The translations under genes and the position numbers were made by a program. Shown here piece after piece: positions 36,647 to 45,692 of a DNA stretch of 64,000 nucleotides; within the stretch, counting starts at the first letter, position 1; each line of letters starts with the position of its first letter. This stretch comes from an uncultured Lactobacillus sp. Its GTDB lineage: Bacteria > Bacillota > Bacilli > Lactobacillales > Lactobacillaceae. The stretch is from NCBI RefSeq assembly GCF_948948975.1, contig NZ_CARBVX010000004.1, positions 47,484 to 111,483 of the forward strand, given 5' to 3'. Under the pieces are notes generated by a model, which saw nothing but the letters and a program-made list of their open reading frames with translations, made no database searches and had not been told where the DNA came from.

Positions 36647-36884
36647 GACGTAATTCCTCCATAGCCATATTTTCCCAAGCTTCCCTTTCTGGTCCTGGTA
36701 CATCTTCAAATTTAGCATCGGAGGTATAAGGATTAGAAATTTTCGGTATTAAGATCAAACTTCCATCAGACTTCTGATGAATTGCATACTCAGTTCCCAC
36801 TTCTACTTTAAAAGAAGCAGGCAGTGAAAAGCCAACTGAATTACCGACCTTTTGAGTTACAATATGATGAATAGATATTTTCAT
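36633..36884 (-). CDS. mazE: MazE/AbrB-family antitoxin
   Basis: 83 residues. The N-terminal swapped-hairpin DNA-binding domain is shown by TQKVGNSVGFSLPASF and YAIHQKSDGSLILIP; the acidic C-terminal tail (PGPEREAWENMAMEELRHAEE) is the usual toxin-binding part. SD GAGG. It precedes and overlaps the toxin gene. Upstream (36929-37108) lies a terminator and the structured RNA candidate. Confidence 0.88.
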   Translation of the reverse strand: MKISIHHIVTQKVGNSVGFSLPASFKVEVGTEYAIHQKSDGSLILIPKISNPYTSDAKFEDVPGPEREAWENMAMEELRHAEE

Positions 36885-36928
36885 AAGTTTTTACCTCATT
36901 AAGTTACTTTCAAGGATATTGTAGTACT

Positions 36929-36966
36929 AAAAAAGACTAACTTTCAAAAGAAAGCTAGTCTTTTTT
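36929..36966 (-). terminator. Terminator closing the structured RNA candidate
   Basis: GACTAACTTTC / GAAAGCTAGTC (one mismatch) with AAAAG-type loop and long flanking A and T runs, immediately after the RNA's closing helix. Confidence 0.85.
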
Positions 36967-37108
36967 GCGAGAAACATACAAAAGTATATCAGGGTCTTTG
37001 TTTCACAGCCAAAGTAGCCCATCATCAGCACTTCCCGTGCTTTGACTTCTAAAGTCTAGATGATCTCTGTCAAAGAACGCATCTCGCGTTTTCCTCGACT
37101 CGTCGCAT
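36967..37108 (-). ncRNA. Candidate structured RNA between thrE and mazE
   Basis: About 140 nt, minus strand. A TATAAT overlaps the end of the upstream exporter gene. Helices: closing pair GCGAGA 36967-36972 with TCTCGC 37082-37087; CTTTG/CAAAG at 36996-37000/37010-37014 extended by GGG/CCC; ATCATC 37021-37026 with GATGAT 37059-37064; AGCAC/GTGCT at 37027-37041; and CTTTGAC 37040-37046 with GTCAAAG 37069-37075, which crosses the previous helix (pseudoknot or alternative fold). No coding potential. Resembles no RNA class that I can name. Confidence 0.5.
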
Positions 37109-37114
37109 CTACTA

Positions 37115-37585
37115 TTATACTAAATTTTTCTTATTTTTTCTATTTTGGCGCTTCTTGAAAAAGATCTCTCCAATTAACTGCGCAAGCATAAAGCCCATCG
37201 CTATTGCGATCGTGACAATTGCTACCCGCAAGATCAGATCTTCTGCATCAGATAATTGACCTTCTACCATCGCACGGACTGCTTGATAGGCGGGGACACC
37301 AGGAACTAGGGGAACTACACCCGGAATATTAAAAACGGTTACCGGACACTTTTTAATACGAGCAAATACCAAACCTAGAATTCCCACACAGAGCGCCCCT
37401 AAAAGATTAGATCCTAATCGTCCAACACCAATTCGATTTGCTAGCCAATATAGAATCCAACCTGCACTTCCACTAATGCCGCATAAAATTAAGGCACGGT
37501 GCGGAACGTTAATAATTAGACCAAACCCTACAGCTGCAAGCCACGCAAATACCAAATTAATAATTATCTCTAACCAAAAAGGCAT
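37115..37585 (-). CDS. Threonine/serine exporter, C-terminal half (ThrE second subunit)
   Basis: 156 residues with four to five helices and the DUF3815/ThrE C-terminal motif NIPGVVPLVPGVPAYQAVRAM near 90-110. In many Firmicutes the ThrE exporter is split into two genes; this is the second. The ATG overlaps the stop of the first gene (TAATG), so the pair is coupled. A longer frame starts five codons earlier. The -10 of the next RNA candidate overlaps its stop codon. Confidence 0.85.
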   Translation of the reverse strand: MPFWLEIIINLVFAWLAAVGFGLIINVPHRALILCGISGSAGWILYWLANRIGVGRLGSNLLGALCVGILGLVFARIKKCPVTVFNIPGVVPLVPGVPAYQAVRAMVEGQLSDAEDLILRVAIVTIAIAMGFMLAQLIGEIFFKKRQNRKNKKNLV

Positions 37586-38367
37586 TACATCACACCCCAC
37601 AACAACTTAATTGCAATACCAATTCCGCCACCCAAAGCAATTGCTGTTAGAACGGCCTCTGTTGTTCGAGCCATTCCTGATAATAAATCGCCACCAAACA
37701 GGTCACGCAATGCGTTAGTGATTGCTACACCGGGCACTAAAGTCATCAAAGAACCAATCAAAATATTATCAACGACAAGTTTAGGGAAGATTTTACAAGT
37801 CAAAATAGTAATAACTCCCATAAATATTGCAGTTACCATTTCAGCTAAAAAACGAATATTGGTATAGCGCTTAATAGCTAAATAAAGTGCATAGGATACA
37901 CCACCAATTACAGCAGCTGCCGGGAAATCAATCCAATCATAATCATCCATAAACAAGACCATTAAAGTAGGACTTAAAATAGCAGCTCCAATAATTTGAA
38001 GCCATATTGGAAAGTCTGGAATCGAAATGGAAACCTGTTTTAACCGCTCTTGTAATTCCTTTAATGTTATTTCTTTAGCCGCAAATTCGCGTGATAATTC
38101 ATTAACCCGGTCTACTAATTCCAAGTTGATATTTCTTTTCTTAACTTGTGTAACCTGAGTATAAGAGTGTTCACCCAAACTCATAAAAATTCCGGTTGGA
38201 GTTGTAAAACATCTCGCACCAGCAATTCCTGCATTACGTGCTATTCTCATCATCGTATCTTCAACTCGATACGTTTCACTGCCGCCTTCAATCATTAATC
38301 TACCAGCTTTTAAGCAAGTATCTAAAACCTCAACAGCATAATCTTGGCTTACCCGCTCTTTATCCAT
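37585..38367 (-). CDS. Threonine/serine exporter, N-terminal half (ThrE first subunit)
   Basis: 260 residues. Cytoplasmic N-terminal part with the DUF1212 motif GGSETYRVEDTMMRIA at about 29-44 and TPTGIFMSL near 61-69, then five hydrophobic segments with a GSLMTLVPGVAITNALRDL block near 202-220. SD AGAGGA. Forms a threonine or serine exporter with the following gene. Confidence 0.85.
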   Translation of the reverse strand: MDKERVSQDYAVEVLDTCLKAGRLMIEGGSETYRVEDTMMRIARNAGIAGARCFTTPTGIFMSLGEHSYTQVTQVKKRNINLELVDRVNELSREFAAKEITLKELQERLKQVSISIPDFPIWLQIIGAAILSPTLMVLFMDDYDWIDFPAAAVIGGVSYALYLAIKRYTNIRFLAEMVTAIFMGVITILTCKIFPKLVVDNILIGSLMTLVPGVAITNALRDLFGGDLLSGMARTTEAVLTAIALGGGIGIAIKLLWGVM

Positions 38368-38383
38368 TTCAATCCTCTAACTG

Positions 38384-39931
38384 TTATTCATTATTCATTT
38401 TCTCAATGTCAATCGTCTTATCCACCCAATTTCCTCTAAAGAAATCTCTTTCGTGGCTAACAATAATTACCCCACCATTAAATTCAACAATTGCCTTTCT
38501 TAAAGAATCTTTTGTAGCAATATCTAAGTGATTTGTTGGTTCATCTAAGAACAGTAAATTAGATGGTTCAAACTGCATCTTAGCTAGCTTAACCTTCTCT
38601 TGTTCTCCACCAGAAAGTTCTTTTAAAGGACTCATAGCCTGCTGTGCAGTTAACCCCATTCTCGCTAAAGCTTGACGTAATTCTCTAGGACGCAAACGTG
38701 GAAATTCTTCTTGTAAATATTGCAAAGGCGTCATATTTTTATTAGGCCAAGCCAGATCTTGTTGAAAATAAGCAAGTTTTGCTGTTGAAGATAATTCAAA
38801 ATTACCATAAATTGGTTTTAACTTTCCTAGTAAAGTCTTTAGCAGTGTAGTTTTTCCGATTCCATTAAAACCCGTTACAGCTACCTTTTCTCCATTTCCA
38901 ACAGAAAAGTTAAATGCCGATTTTACTAAGGCCTGATCATATCCAATTACTAAATCTTGAGTTTGCAAAAGCAAGTTTGATGCAGTATCAACATAAGGGA
39001 AAAGGACATGGGCCTTTTTGTTATTTTGTGGTGGCGTTAAAATCTCCATCTTCGCTAGCTGCTTTTCCCGCGATTTGGCACTTTTAGATCTAGAACCCGC
39101 CTTATTCTTTCTAATATATGCCTCAGTCTTTTGAATTTTTCTCTGCTGGTTAGCATAAGCCTTTAAATAACTTTCTCGGTCAGCTTCCTTTTGACGAAGT
39201 GCATGCTTTAAATCACCTGTATAGCGTGTAATAGTTCCAAAATCAATGTCAATAATACAATTAGTGATCCTACCTAAAAAGTCATAATCGTGCGAAACGA
39301 CGATAAAAGCTCCCTCAAAGTTATTCAAATAGTCAGCAAGCCAGTCAATATGATTGACATCTAAGTAGTTTGTCGGCTCATCTAAAACCAATACGTCTGG
39401 ATTTTGTAATAGCAACTTTGCCAAGATCAATTTAGATCTTTGTCCGCCAGAAAGTTTTGATACATCCCGGCTATAACCCAAATCCGCTAATCCCAACCCT
39501 GTCGCTACGCGGTCAATTTTGGTATCAATATCGTAAAATTCTTTTTCCTCAAGTAAAGTCTGAATCTTACCTGCCTTTTCTAAGAGAGTTTCATCCCCAT
39601 TTTCACCATATTTCACATAGAGTTCATTTAATTCTTTTTCTTTATCAAAAAGATCACTAAAGGCAGTCTGCAAAAATTGCTTAAGCTCTAAACCTTCTTC
39701 AAGCTTGGCATATTGATCTAGGTACCCAACGTGAATTTTATTTTGCCATTTAACTTCACCATCATCTTGCGTGATTTCACCAGTCAAAATCTTAATTAAA
39801 GTTGATTTACCAACTCCGTTTTGCCCTGTTACCCCCATATGGTCTTCTTTATTTAAGACAAAATTTGCGTCTTCATATAAAGTTTTATCAATAAATGTCT
39901 GACTTAAATTTTTAACTGTTAGTAAACTCAT
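38384..39931 (-). CDS. ABC-F family ATPase (ribosome-associated)
   Basis: 515 residues with two ABC domains and no membrane segments. First Walker A GQNGVGKST at about 37-45 with signature LSGGQRSK near 160, second Walker A GFNGIGKTT near 351 with LSGGEQEK near 434, joined by a charged linker of about 80 residues with KAGSRSKSAKSR. Such proteins act on the ribosome to relieve stalling or give drug tolerance. Start overlaps the stop of the upstream membrane gene (TAATG). ThrE genes follow downstream. Confidence 0.88.
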   Translation of the reverse strand: MSLLTVKNLSQTFIDKTLYEDANFVLNKEDHMGVTGQNGVGKSTLIKILTGEITQDDGEVKWQNKIHVGYLDQYAKLEEGLELKQFLQTAFSDLFDKEKELNELYVKYGENGDETLLEKAGKIQTLLEEKEFYDIDTKIDRVATGLGLADLGYSRDVSKLSGGQRSKLILAKLLLQNPDVLVLDEPTNYLDVNHIDWLADYLNNFEGAFIVVSHDYDFLGRITNCIIDIDFGTITRYTGDLKHALRQKEADRESYLKAYANQQRKIQKTEAYIRKNKAGSRSKSAKSREKQLAKMEILTPPQNNKKAHVLFPYVDTASNLLLQTQDLVIGYDQALVKSAFNFSVGNGEKVAVTGFNGIGKTTLLKTLLGKLKPIYGNFELSSTAKLAYFQQDLAWPNKNMTPLQYLQEEFPRLRPRELRQALARMGLTAQQAMSPLKELSGGEQEKVKLAKMQFEPSNLLFLDEPTNHLDIATKDSLRKAIVEFNGGVIIVSHERDFFRGNWVDKTIDIEKMNNE

Positions 39932-40314
39932 TATTTTCTCTCTTTTTCGTTTGATAATTGACGCTGTCGATCATATTCTTGAAGCGCATTTAAGACTTTT
40001 GGCCACTGTCTTTTAGGAATAATCAATTGAAGCTTATTGTGATAAATTGGGAAATCACTAGCCTTCATACCAGTTATAGTGGCAAGTTCTTCGTCTGTTA
40101 AGTGATATTTAGCTACAATTGCCTTAATTTCATAAGAAGCATGCCCTCTAAAATATGACAGAACATAAAAGAAAGCCGCAAAAATTCCAGCACTTAAAAT
40201 AGCCATCGATACAGAAAAATGGAAGGTTCTCTGTGCAATAAAAAACACTGCAATAAATGCAATAAGGGCTGATATTACCCCATAAATAACTGGAAAATAC
40301 TTAGTTTGTTTCAT
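39931..40314 (-). CDS. Two-helix membrane protein with C-terminal cytoplasmic domain
   Basis: 127 residues. Two helices (about 7-28 and 33-53), then a soluble domain with HLTDEELATITGMKASDFP and a Lys/Arg-rich tail. Translationally coupled to the ABC-F gene by a one-base stop-start overlap. SD AGGATG at some distance. No family recognised. Confidence 0.6.
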   Translation of the reverse strand: MKQTKYFPVIYGVISALIAFIAVFFIAQRTFHFSVSMAILSAGIFAAFFYVLSYFRGHASYEIKAIVAKYHLTDEELATITGMKASDFPIYHNKLQLIIPKRQWPKVLNALQEYDRQRQLSNEKERK

Positions 40315-40536
40315 TTTTCATCATCCTTTTTATTACACTGATCTTTCAAATATTACATTAAATTTACGTAATTGAAGTTTTTGTAAAAAAATGTAAATTT
40401 CGCTTTAATTTACTGCAATAATCCTCTTCTATAATACAGTTTGTTAAGTAAATTAAAAATAACTTTTTAAATATCACTAGTGTAACATGATTATCATTTA
40501 ATTATTACTAGATTTAAACTTAAAGGAGTAAACACT

Positions 40537-40800
40537 TTGACACACAAGAAGGGAATTTCAACAGCGCTTATTGTATTATTAGGCTTTAGCTTTTTAACTA
40601 ATTCAGTTACCACTTCTCAGGCAGCTGATCAATATACTAATTTTAATGTGTCTAAAAGCCTAGTTGAAAATACCATTAAACCAACTCTCCTAAGTAAAAA
40701 GTTCAAAGAAGATCAAATAAAAGAAGAAAAGGAAAATAAGTTAGCCGATATCAAGTTTGAAGAAAAAAGACTTAGTCAAGAAACCACAATTATGAATTAG
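40537..40800 (+). CDS. Short secreted protein, probably truncated
   Basis: 87 residues from a TTG start with AAAGGAG 8 bases upstream. Signal peptide about 1-30 (cut near SQAAD), then a Lys/Glu-rich helical segment up to the stop at 40798. Past the stop, in the +1 frame from 40805, the sequence reads KLYKQQLQLRAKITKIESST and on, the same coiled-coil character, until it runs into the next terminator. This suggests a longer coiled-coil secreted protein broken by a stop and a frameshift. Confidence 0.55.
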   Translation: MTHKKGISTALIVLLGFSFLTNSVTTSQAADQYTNFNVSKSLVENTIKPTLLSKKFKEDQIKEEKENKLADIKFEEKRLSQETTIMN

Positions 40801-40875
40801 ATAACTAAAACTTTACAAACAACAGTTGCAGTTACGGGCTAAAATCACTAAGATAGAATCATCAACAGATATACT

Positions 40876-40910
40876 AAAAAAAGCAGTTAGCATTTCGCTA
40901 GCTGCTTTTT
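40876..40910. terminator. Bidirectional terminator
   Basis: AAAAGCAGTTAGC pairs with GCTAGCTGCTTTT. Confidence 0.88.
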
Positions 40911-40912
40911 AC

Positions 40913-42025
40913 TTAATTACCATCCCATGGAATAGTGTCAGAATCTTTGTCGTAAATCACATAATTTCTGAAGTCTTCTGGATCATTCCAATTTAAACCT
41001 TGCTGCAGACTATTTTGTCTTGTTTCTTGGTTATGGAGTTTTTCCTGTTTTAATCCTAAACTAGAACGAACTAGATCCGATACGCGTTGTAGTTCCTTTG
41101 TAGAGGCCACTTGCATCGCTGCAGCTCCAATCCAAACATTATGTCCTTGAATATAGCCACTCTTAATATTTTGAGTACATCCGCGATAATTCATTGCAAT
41201 TGAAAGCATATCATCAAAAGTCAGATTAGTTTTAACATACTTGGCAAAAACCTTAAGAATCTTGCGATAGTTAGTAATTGAATTAACTGACATCCCTTTA
41301 CGTACAATGTCATTAATTACCTGTCTTTGTCTCATTTGTCGACCGTAATCACCTTTTGGATCTTCTTTACGCATCCGCACATAGTCTAAGGCCTCTTTAC
41401 CATTTAAGTGCTGCTTTCCTTTCTTAAAATGCGTGTGATAAGTAAAGGTAAACGGCACATTAACATCTACTCCGCCCAAAGCTTCTACCATACTTTCTAG
41501 AGCCTTCATATTAACTTCCATATAGTAGCTAATTGGTGCATTTAAAAGTGCTTTTACTGTTCGCGTTGCTCCTTTGCTTCCGCCAACTTGATAAGCAGAG
41601 TTAACCCGGAACATGTAGTACTTCCCTTCTCCGCTTCCGTCGCCTTTAATGTCAGCTAACAGATCTCTAGGAATTGAGGTCATTGTTGCTTCTTTTTTCT
41701 CTGGATTCATAGTTGCTAAGATCATGGTATCAGAATTACCGCGGTCATGCCTTCCCTCAATTCCTTGATCGACGCCAAGAATTAGAATTGAAATCGGCTT
41801 TTTCTGAGAAATTAATTGCGATGTTTTTCCTGTTCCCCGATAAGCTTGTTGAACTGAACTCATAGCCGAGAAATATGCATGAGCAAAGTAAGCTACGCTT
41901 CCACAAACAAGTAAAATTGATAAAAGACCCACTAAACGAGCAAAACTATTTCCATCTTTATAATTTTTTTTACTCGCCGCAAACACATTATTTCTTCTTA
42001 GTTTTTTGGGTTCCTCAGGTCTCAT
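40913..42025 (-). CDS. LytR-CpsA-Psr (LCP) family wall-polymer ligase
   Basis: 370 residues. One transmembrane segment at about 32-52 and an LCP domain outside. Landmarks: ILILGVDQG near 78-86, GNSDTMILATMNP near 94-106, TSIPRDLLADI near 113-123, the long MVEALGGVDVNVPFTF block, and ALDYVRMRKED..GDYGRQMRQRQVI with its essential Arg residues. Attaches teichoic acids or capsule to peptidoglycan. SD AGAGGAG 10 bases before the ATG. Confidence 0.92.
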   Translation of the reverse strand: MRPEEPKKLRRNNVFAASKKNYKDGNSFARLVGLLSILLVCGSVAYFAHAYFSAMSSVQQAYRGTGKTSQLISQKKPISILILGVDQGIEGRHDRGNSDTMILATMNPEKKEATMTSIPRDLLADIKGDGSGEGKYYMFRVNSAYQVGGSKGATRTVKALLNAPISYYMEVNMKALESMVEALGGVDVNVPFTFTYHTHFKKGKQHLNGKEALDYVRMRKEDPKGDYGRQMRQRQVINDIVRKGMSVNSITNYRKILKVFAKYVKTNLTFDDMLSIAMNYRGCTQNIKSGYIQGHNVWIGAAAMQVASTKELQRVSDLVRSSLGLKQEKLHNQETRQNSLQQGLNWNDPEDFRNYVIYDKDSDTIPWDGN

Positions 42026-42188
42026 TAATTATTAACTCCTCTGAAAATCAGCTTATCTTTTCATGATACAAAATTACCTAGTTAAGCGCATTAGTTTCAT
42101 TATTAAAAAATTTTTATTTTTTAGCAAGCGAAATAATGTTCTATAATGGTGATTAATAAAATTTGTATAACGGAAAGAAGGAAAAAGT

Positions 42189-43997
42189 ATGGCTCTTCCA
42201 ACAAGAAATGAAGTACCTACTGATCTCAAGTGGGATCTTAGTCGTGTTTTTAAAGACGACGAAGAGTGGAAACAAGAATATAATCAAGTGGCGACCGAAA
42301 TCAAAAATTTAGGTAGATTTAAAGGAAATCTTGCTAAATCTGGCAAAAATTTATATGAAGGCATTACAGAAATTTTATCTGTGAATCGTCGTTTAGAAAA
42401 AGTGTACGTTTATGCTACTATGTCAAGCGACGTCGATACTAGTAATACTCATTACTTGGGCTTTGTTGCTAAAGCTCAAAGCTTAGCTAATCAGATGAGC
42501 GCTGCTATCTCCTTTGTCGATCCTGAAATTTTATCTATCCCAGAAGAGACACTTGCTAAATTTATGCAAGATGAACCTCGTTTAAAAGAATATCAACATC
42601 GACTTGAACAAATTACTCAGAAACGTCCCCACACTTTACCAGCAAGTGAAGAAAAAATTATTGCCGCTGCTGGAGATGCAATGGGTACTTCAGCTAATAC
42701 TTTCAATGTTTTAACTAATTCTGATATGGACTATGGCTATGTTCAAGATGAAGACGGAGAGATGGTCCAGTTATCTGATGGCTTATATTCACTTCTAATT
42801 CAGTCACAAGATAGAAATATTCGCAAAAATGCATTTGATGTTATGTATGCAAGCTATGGCCAGTTTGAAAATAGTCTCGCTTCAACTTTATCAGGTGAGG
42901 TAAAAGCCCACAATTTTAATGCTCAAGTACATAAATACAATTCAGCTCGAGAGGCTGCTTTAAGTGAAAATGGCGTACCAACAGCTGTTTACGATACATT
43001 GCTCAAAGAAGTAAATAGTCATCTCAATTTACTTCATCGCTACGTTAGTTTAAGAAAAAAGATTTTAGGCCTTTCTGATCTACAAATGTATGATATGTAT
43101 GTTCCATTAACAGGTGAGCCTAGTCTTTCTTATAACTTTGAAGAAGCAAAAAATGAGGCTAGACGATCCTTAGAGCCATTAGGGAAAGATTACCTTGAAC
43201 ATGTTGACTATATCTTTAATAATCGTGTAATTGATGTGGTTGAAAGCCAAAATAAGGTGACAGGCGCTTATTCTGGTGGTTCTTATGATACTGATCCATA
43301 TGAATTATTAAATTGGGAGGATAATCTTGATTCTCTCTATACGCTAGTTCATGAAACTGGACACTCAGTGCATTCTTGGTATACAAGAAATACTCAGCCA
43401 TATGTATATGGAGACTACCCAATTTTTGTTGCTGAAATTGCATCAACAACTAATGAAAATATTTTAACTGAATACTTCTTAGATAAAATTACCGCCCCTA
43501 AAACACGTGCATTTGTTTTGAATCACTATCTTGACTCATTTAAGGGCACACTCTTCCGTCAAACACAATTTGCAGAATTTGAGCAGTTTATTCATGAAGC
43601 TGACGCAAATGGTCAACCATTAACTGCCGATGTCCTTAATGAATTTTATGGTAATTTAAATCAAAGATATTATGGTGATAGTGTAGAACCAGGCGGAGAG
43701 ATTGCTAAGGAATGGGCACGGATTCCTCACTTCTATTACAACTTCTATGTTTACCAATATGCAACAGGTTTTGCTGCTGCTACAGCTCTTGCAAATAATG
43801 TTGTTCACGGTACGGACGAAGAACGTACAGCTTATATTAATTTCTTAAAGGCTGGCTCTTCAGATTATCCAACAGAAATAATGAAACGTTCTGGTGTCGA
43901 TATGACAAAGGCGGATTACTTAAGAGACGCATTTAATACCTTTGAAAAGCGACTTAATGAGTTTGAAAAACTCATTAATGAATTGAAAACAATCTAG
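42189..43997 (+). CDS. pepF: Oligoendopeptidase F
   Basis: 602 residues, the usual M3B length. The zinc motif HETGHSVHS is near 396-404, with the third ligand region VAEIASTTNE near 418-427. The N-terminal half is helical and the C-terminus ends DAFNTFEKRLNEFEKLINE. Cytoplasmic enzyme that degrades 7 to 17 residue peptides and contributes to nitrogen supply. SD GAAGGA. Single gene with terminator. Confidence 0.95.
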   Translation: MALPTRNEVPTDLKWDLSRVFKDDEEWKQEYNQVATEIKNLGRFKGNLAKSGKNLYEGITEILSVNRRLEKVYVYATMSSDVDTSNTHYLGFVAKAQSLANQMSAAISFVDPEILSIPEETLAKFMQDEPRLKEYQHRLEQITQKRPHTLPASEEKIIAAAGDAMGTSANTFNVLTNSDMDYGYVQDEDGEMVQLSDGLYSLLIQSQDRNIRKNAFDVMYASYGQFENSLASTLSGEVKAHNFNAQVHKYNSAREAALSENGVPTAVYDTLLKEVNSHLNLLHRYVSLRKKILGLSDLQMYDMYVPLTGEPSLSYNFEEAKNEARRSLEPLGKDYLEHVDYIFNNRVIDVVESQNKVTGAYSGGSYDTDPYELLNWEDNLDSLYTLVHETGHSVHSWYTRNTQPYVYGDYPIFVAEIASTTNENILTEYFLDKITAPKTRAFVLNHYLDSFKGTLFRQTQFAEFEQFIHEADANGQPLTADVLNEFYGNLNQRYYGDSVEPGGEIAKEWARIPHFYYNFYVYQYATGFAAATALANNVVHGTDEERTAYINFLKAGSSDYPTEIMKRSGVDMTKADYLRDAFNTFEKRLNEFEKLINELKTI

Positions 43998-44022
43998 TAA
44001 AAACACAAATACATTTATAAAC

Positions 44023-44062
44023 AAAAAGTTCTTGATCTCACTTCTGAGATCAAGAACTTTTT
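44023..44062. terminator. Bidirectional terminator
   Basis: AAAAAGTTCTTGATCTCA pairs perfectly with TGAGATCAAGAACTTTTT, loop CTTC. Confidence 0.95.
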
Positions 44063-44065
44063 AAT

Positions 44066-45571
44066 TTATACTAATTTAGTAATCAAACCAACTAAGTATA
44101 GAAATACACAGGTAATTAACAAGTATATACTGCCCCACTTAGTCGTTTCTTTTAGAATTTTTCCTTCTAAACCTTCTTTATTAATTGCACCAGTAGCTAC
44201 TGCAATATTCTGCGGTGATAACATCCCAGCAGTTGCACCAGTCATATTTGAAGCAACAATCCAATATTTGCTTACTCCTAATGATTGAGCAGCAGAATAC
44301 TGTAAGTTACCAAATAGAACGTTGGCTGACGTTGCAGACCCGGTTAAGAATGTTCCTAGCGCTCCAATTAATGGTGCAAATAAAGGATAAGCTGGTCCAA
44401 GTAAACTTACTAAAGCCACCGCTAACGCTTTAGTCATTCCTGCATATACCATAACTTTAGCTAAACCGACAATTGCACAAACTGTAATAGTTGTCATACC
44501 AATTGTTTTCAAAACATGAAGCAAGATTTTGAACATTCGGCTTAAACTTAAGCCTTGAATCTTTCCTCCAATTATTCCCGCTAATAAAATTAATGTTCCT
44601 GGAGAAGAAAGCCAATTAATTGGTAGATCATTAGGATTCTTTCCTAAGTAAACATGTAAGTGAGTAGTTACACTAGTTAAAAAGTTATTCACAGGTGGAC
44701 AAAGAGATGAAGCGAGTAGAACGAAAATAAAGACCAAAATAAATGGTGAACAAGCCTTGAGAATCTCGCTAACACTTTCTACTTCCTTTACTGAACCAGT
44801 TTTTCTCTTAGTCAACCAGACAGTAACTAAAATTGAAAACAATGATCCGACTAAGGCTGGAAGTTCTGCCCCAGTAAACTTAGCAATAATAACTTGCGGA
44901 ATTGCCATTCCAATCCCTGACATTAAAGTAATAAAGACAATACCTTTAAGAGCCTTAATACTTTTACCAGTAAGAATAACTAAAATAAAAGGTACTAAAA
45001 TAACTAAAATGACTAATTGCAAGGTTACTATAAATCCTAATTGCACATCATTAAGATTAGTTACTTCGGCTAATGTCAAAACTGGCAAGCCAATTGCTCC
45101 AAATGCGGTTGCTGTACTGTTAGCAACTAAACAAATTACTGAAGCTTGAATCGGTTCTAAACCTAAAGAAATTAAAATTCCCGCACAGATTGCTACAGCA
45201 GTCCCAAAACCAGCGATAGATTCCAAAAAGCCACCAAAGCCCCAAGCGATTATTAATACTAAAATTCTTTTATCGGTTGTGATTGATGATAATAATTTTT
45301 CAATCGTTCCCATACTCCCTGAATCAGTTGTAATCTGATAAACAAAAAGCGCAGCCAGAATTACATACATGATGGGCCAAATTCCCATTATAATACCTTC
45401 TAAGGCTCCAGAAAGAGTATTAATTATTGGTTGTTTAAACATTAAAACAGCATCAGCAATTGTAATAATTAAACCAATCGTACATGCCCGTGAAGCCGGC
45501 ATACCAATAATTCCAAGAGAAATTATCAACCAGATGATTGGCACTAATGCCCATAAAAAATTTATCCACAT
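44066..45571 (-). CDS. L-lactate permease (LctP family)
   Basis: 501 residues from the ATG at 45571, chosen because GAGG lies 6 bases upstream; another ATG four codons earlier overlaps that SD. About twelve helices; family blocks include GFGGFLESIAGFGTAVAI near 110-127, FGAIGLPV near 159, and GSATSANVLFGNLQ near 415-428. Exchanges lactate with protons or glycolate. Single gene between the pepF terminator and the zinc operon. Confidence 0.92.
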   Translation of the reverse strand: MWINFLWALVPIIWLIISLGIIGMPASRACTIGLIITIADAVLMFKQPIINTLSGALEGIIMGIWPIMYVILAALFVYQITTDSGSMGTIEKLLSSITTDKRILVLIIAWGFGGFLESIAGFGTAVAICAGILISLGLEPIQASVICLVANSTATAFGAIGLPVLTLAEVTNLNDVQLGFIVTLQLVILVILVPFILVILTGKSIKALKGIVFITLMSGIGMAIPQVIIAKFTGAELPALVGSLFSILVTVWLTKRKTGSVKEVESVSEILKACSPFILVFIFVLLASSLCPPVNNFLTSVTTHLHVYLGKNPNDLPINWLSSPGTLILLAGIIGGKIQGLSLSRMFKILLHVLKTIGMTTITVCAIVGLAKVMVYAGMTKALAVALVSLLGPAYPLFAPLIGALGTFLTGSATSANVLFGNLQYSAAQSLGVSKYWIVASNMTGATAGMLSPQNIAVATGAINKEGLEGKILKETTKWGSIYLLITCVFLYLVGLITKLV

Positions 45572-45647
45572 AGTTTTCCTCATCTAAAAAAGTAATACTA
45601 TTTAATTTTATCCTTTTTCCACATATTAAGGAAATTTAAAAACAAAA

Positions 45648-45679
45648 AACCTACAGGAGCAACAAGGCCCTTGTAGGTT
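45648..45679 (-). terminator. Terminator of the zinc importer operon
   Basis: AACCTACA / TGTAGGTT stem with GC-rich loop; T run on the minus strand. Confidence 0.8.
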
Positions 45680-45692
45680 CTAAATAACAGTT

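Noticed and set aside
40382..40397. TGTAAA pair resembling a second WalR box
   Set aside because: The two half-sites are separated by 4 bases, not the 5 of the consensus, in an A-rich tract.
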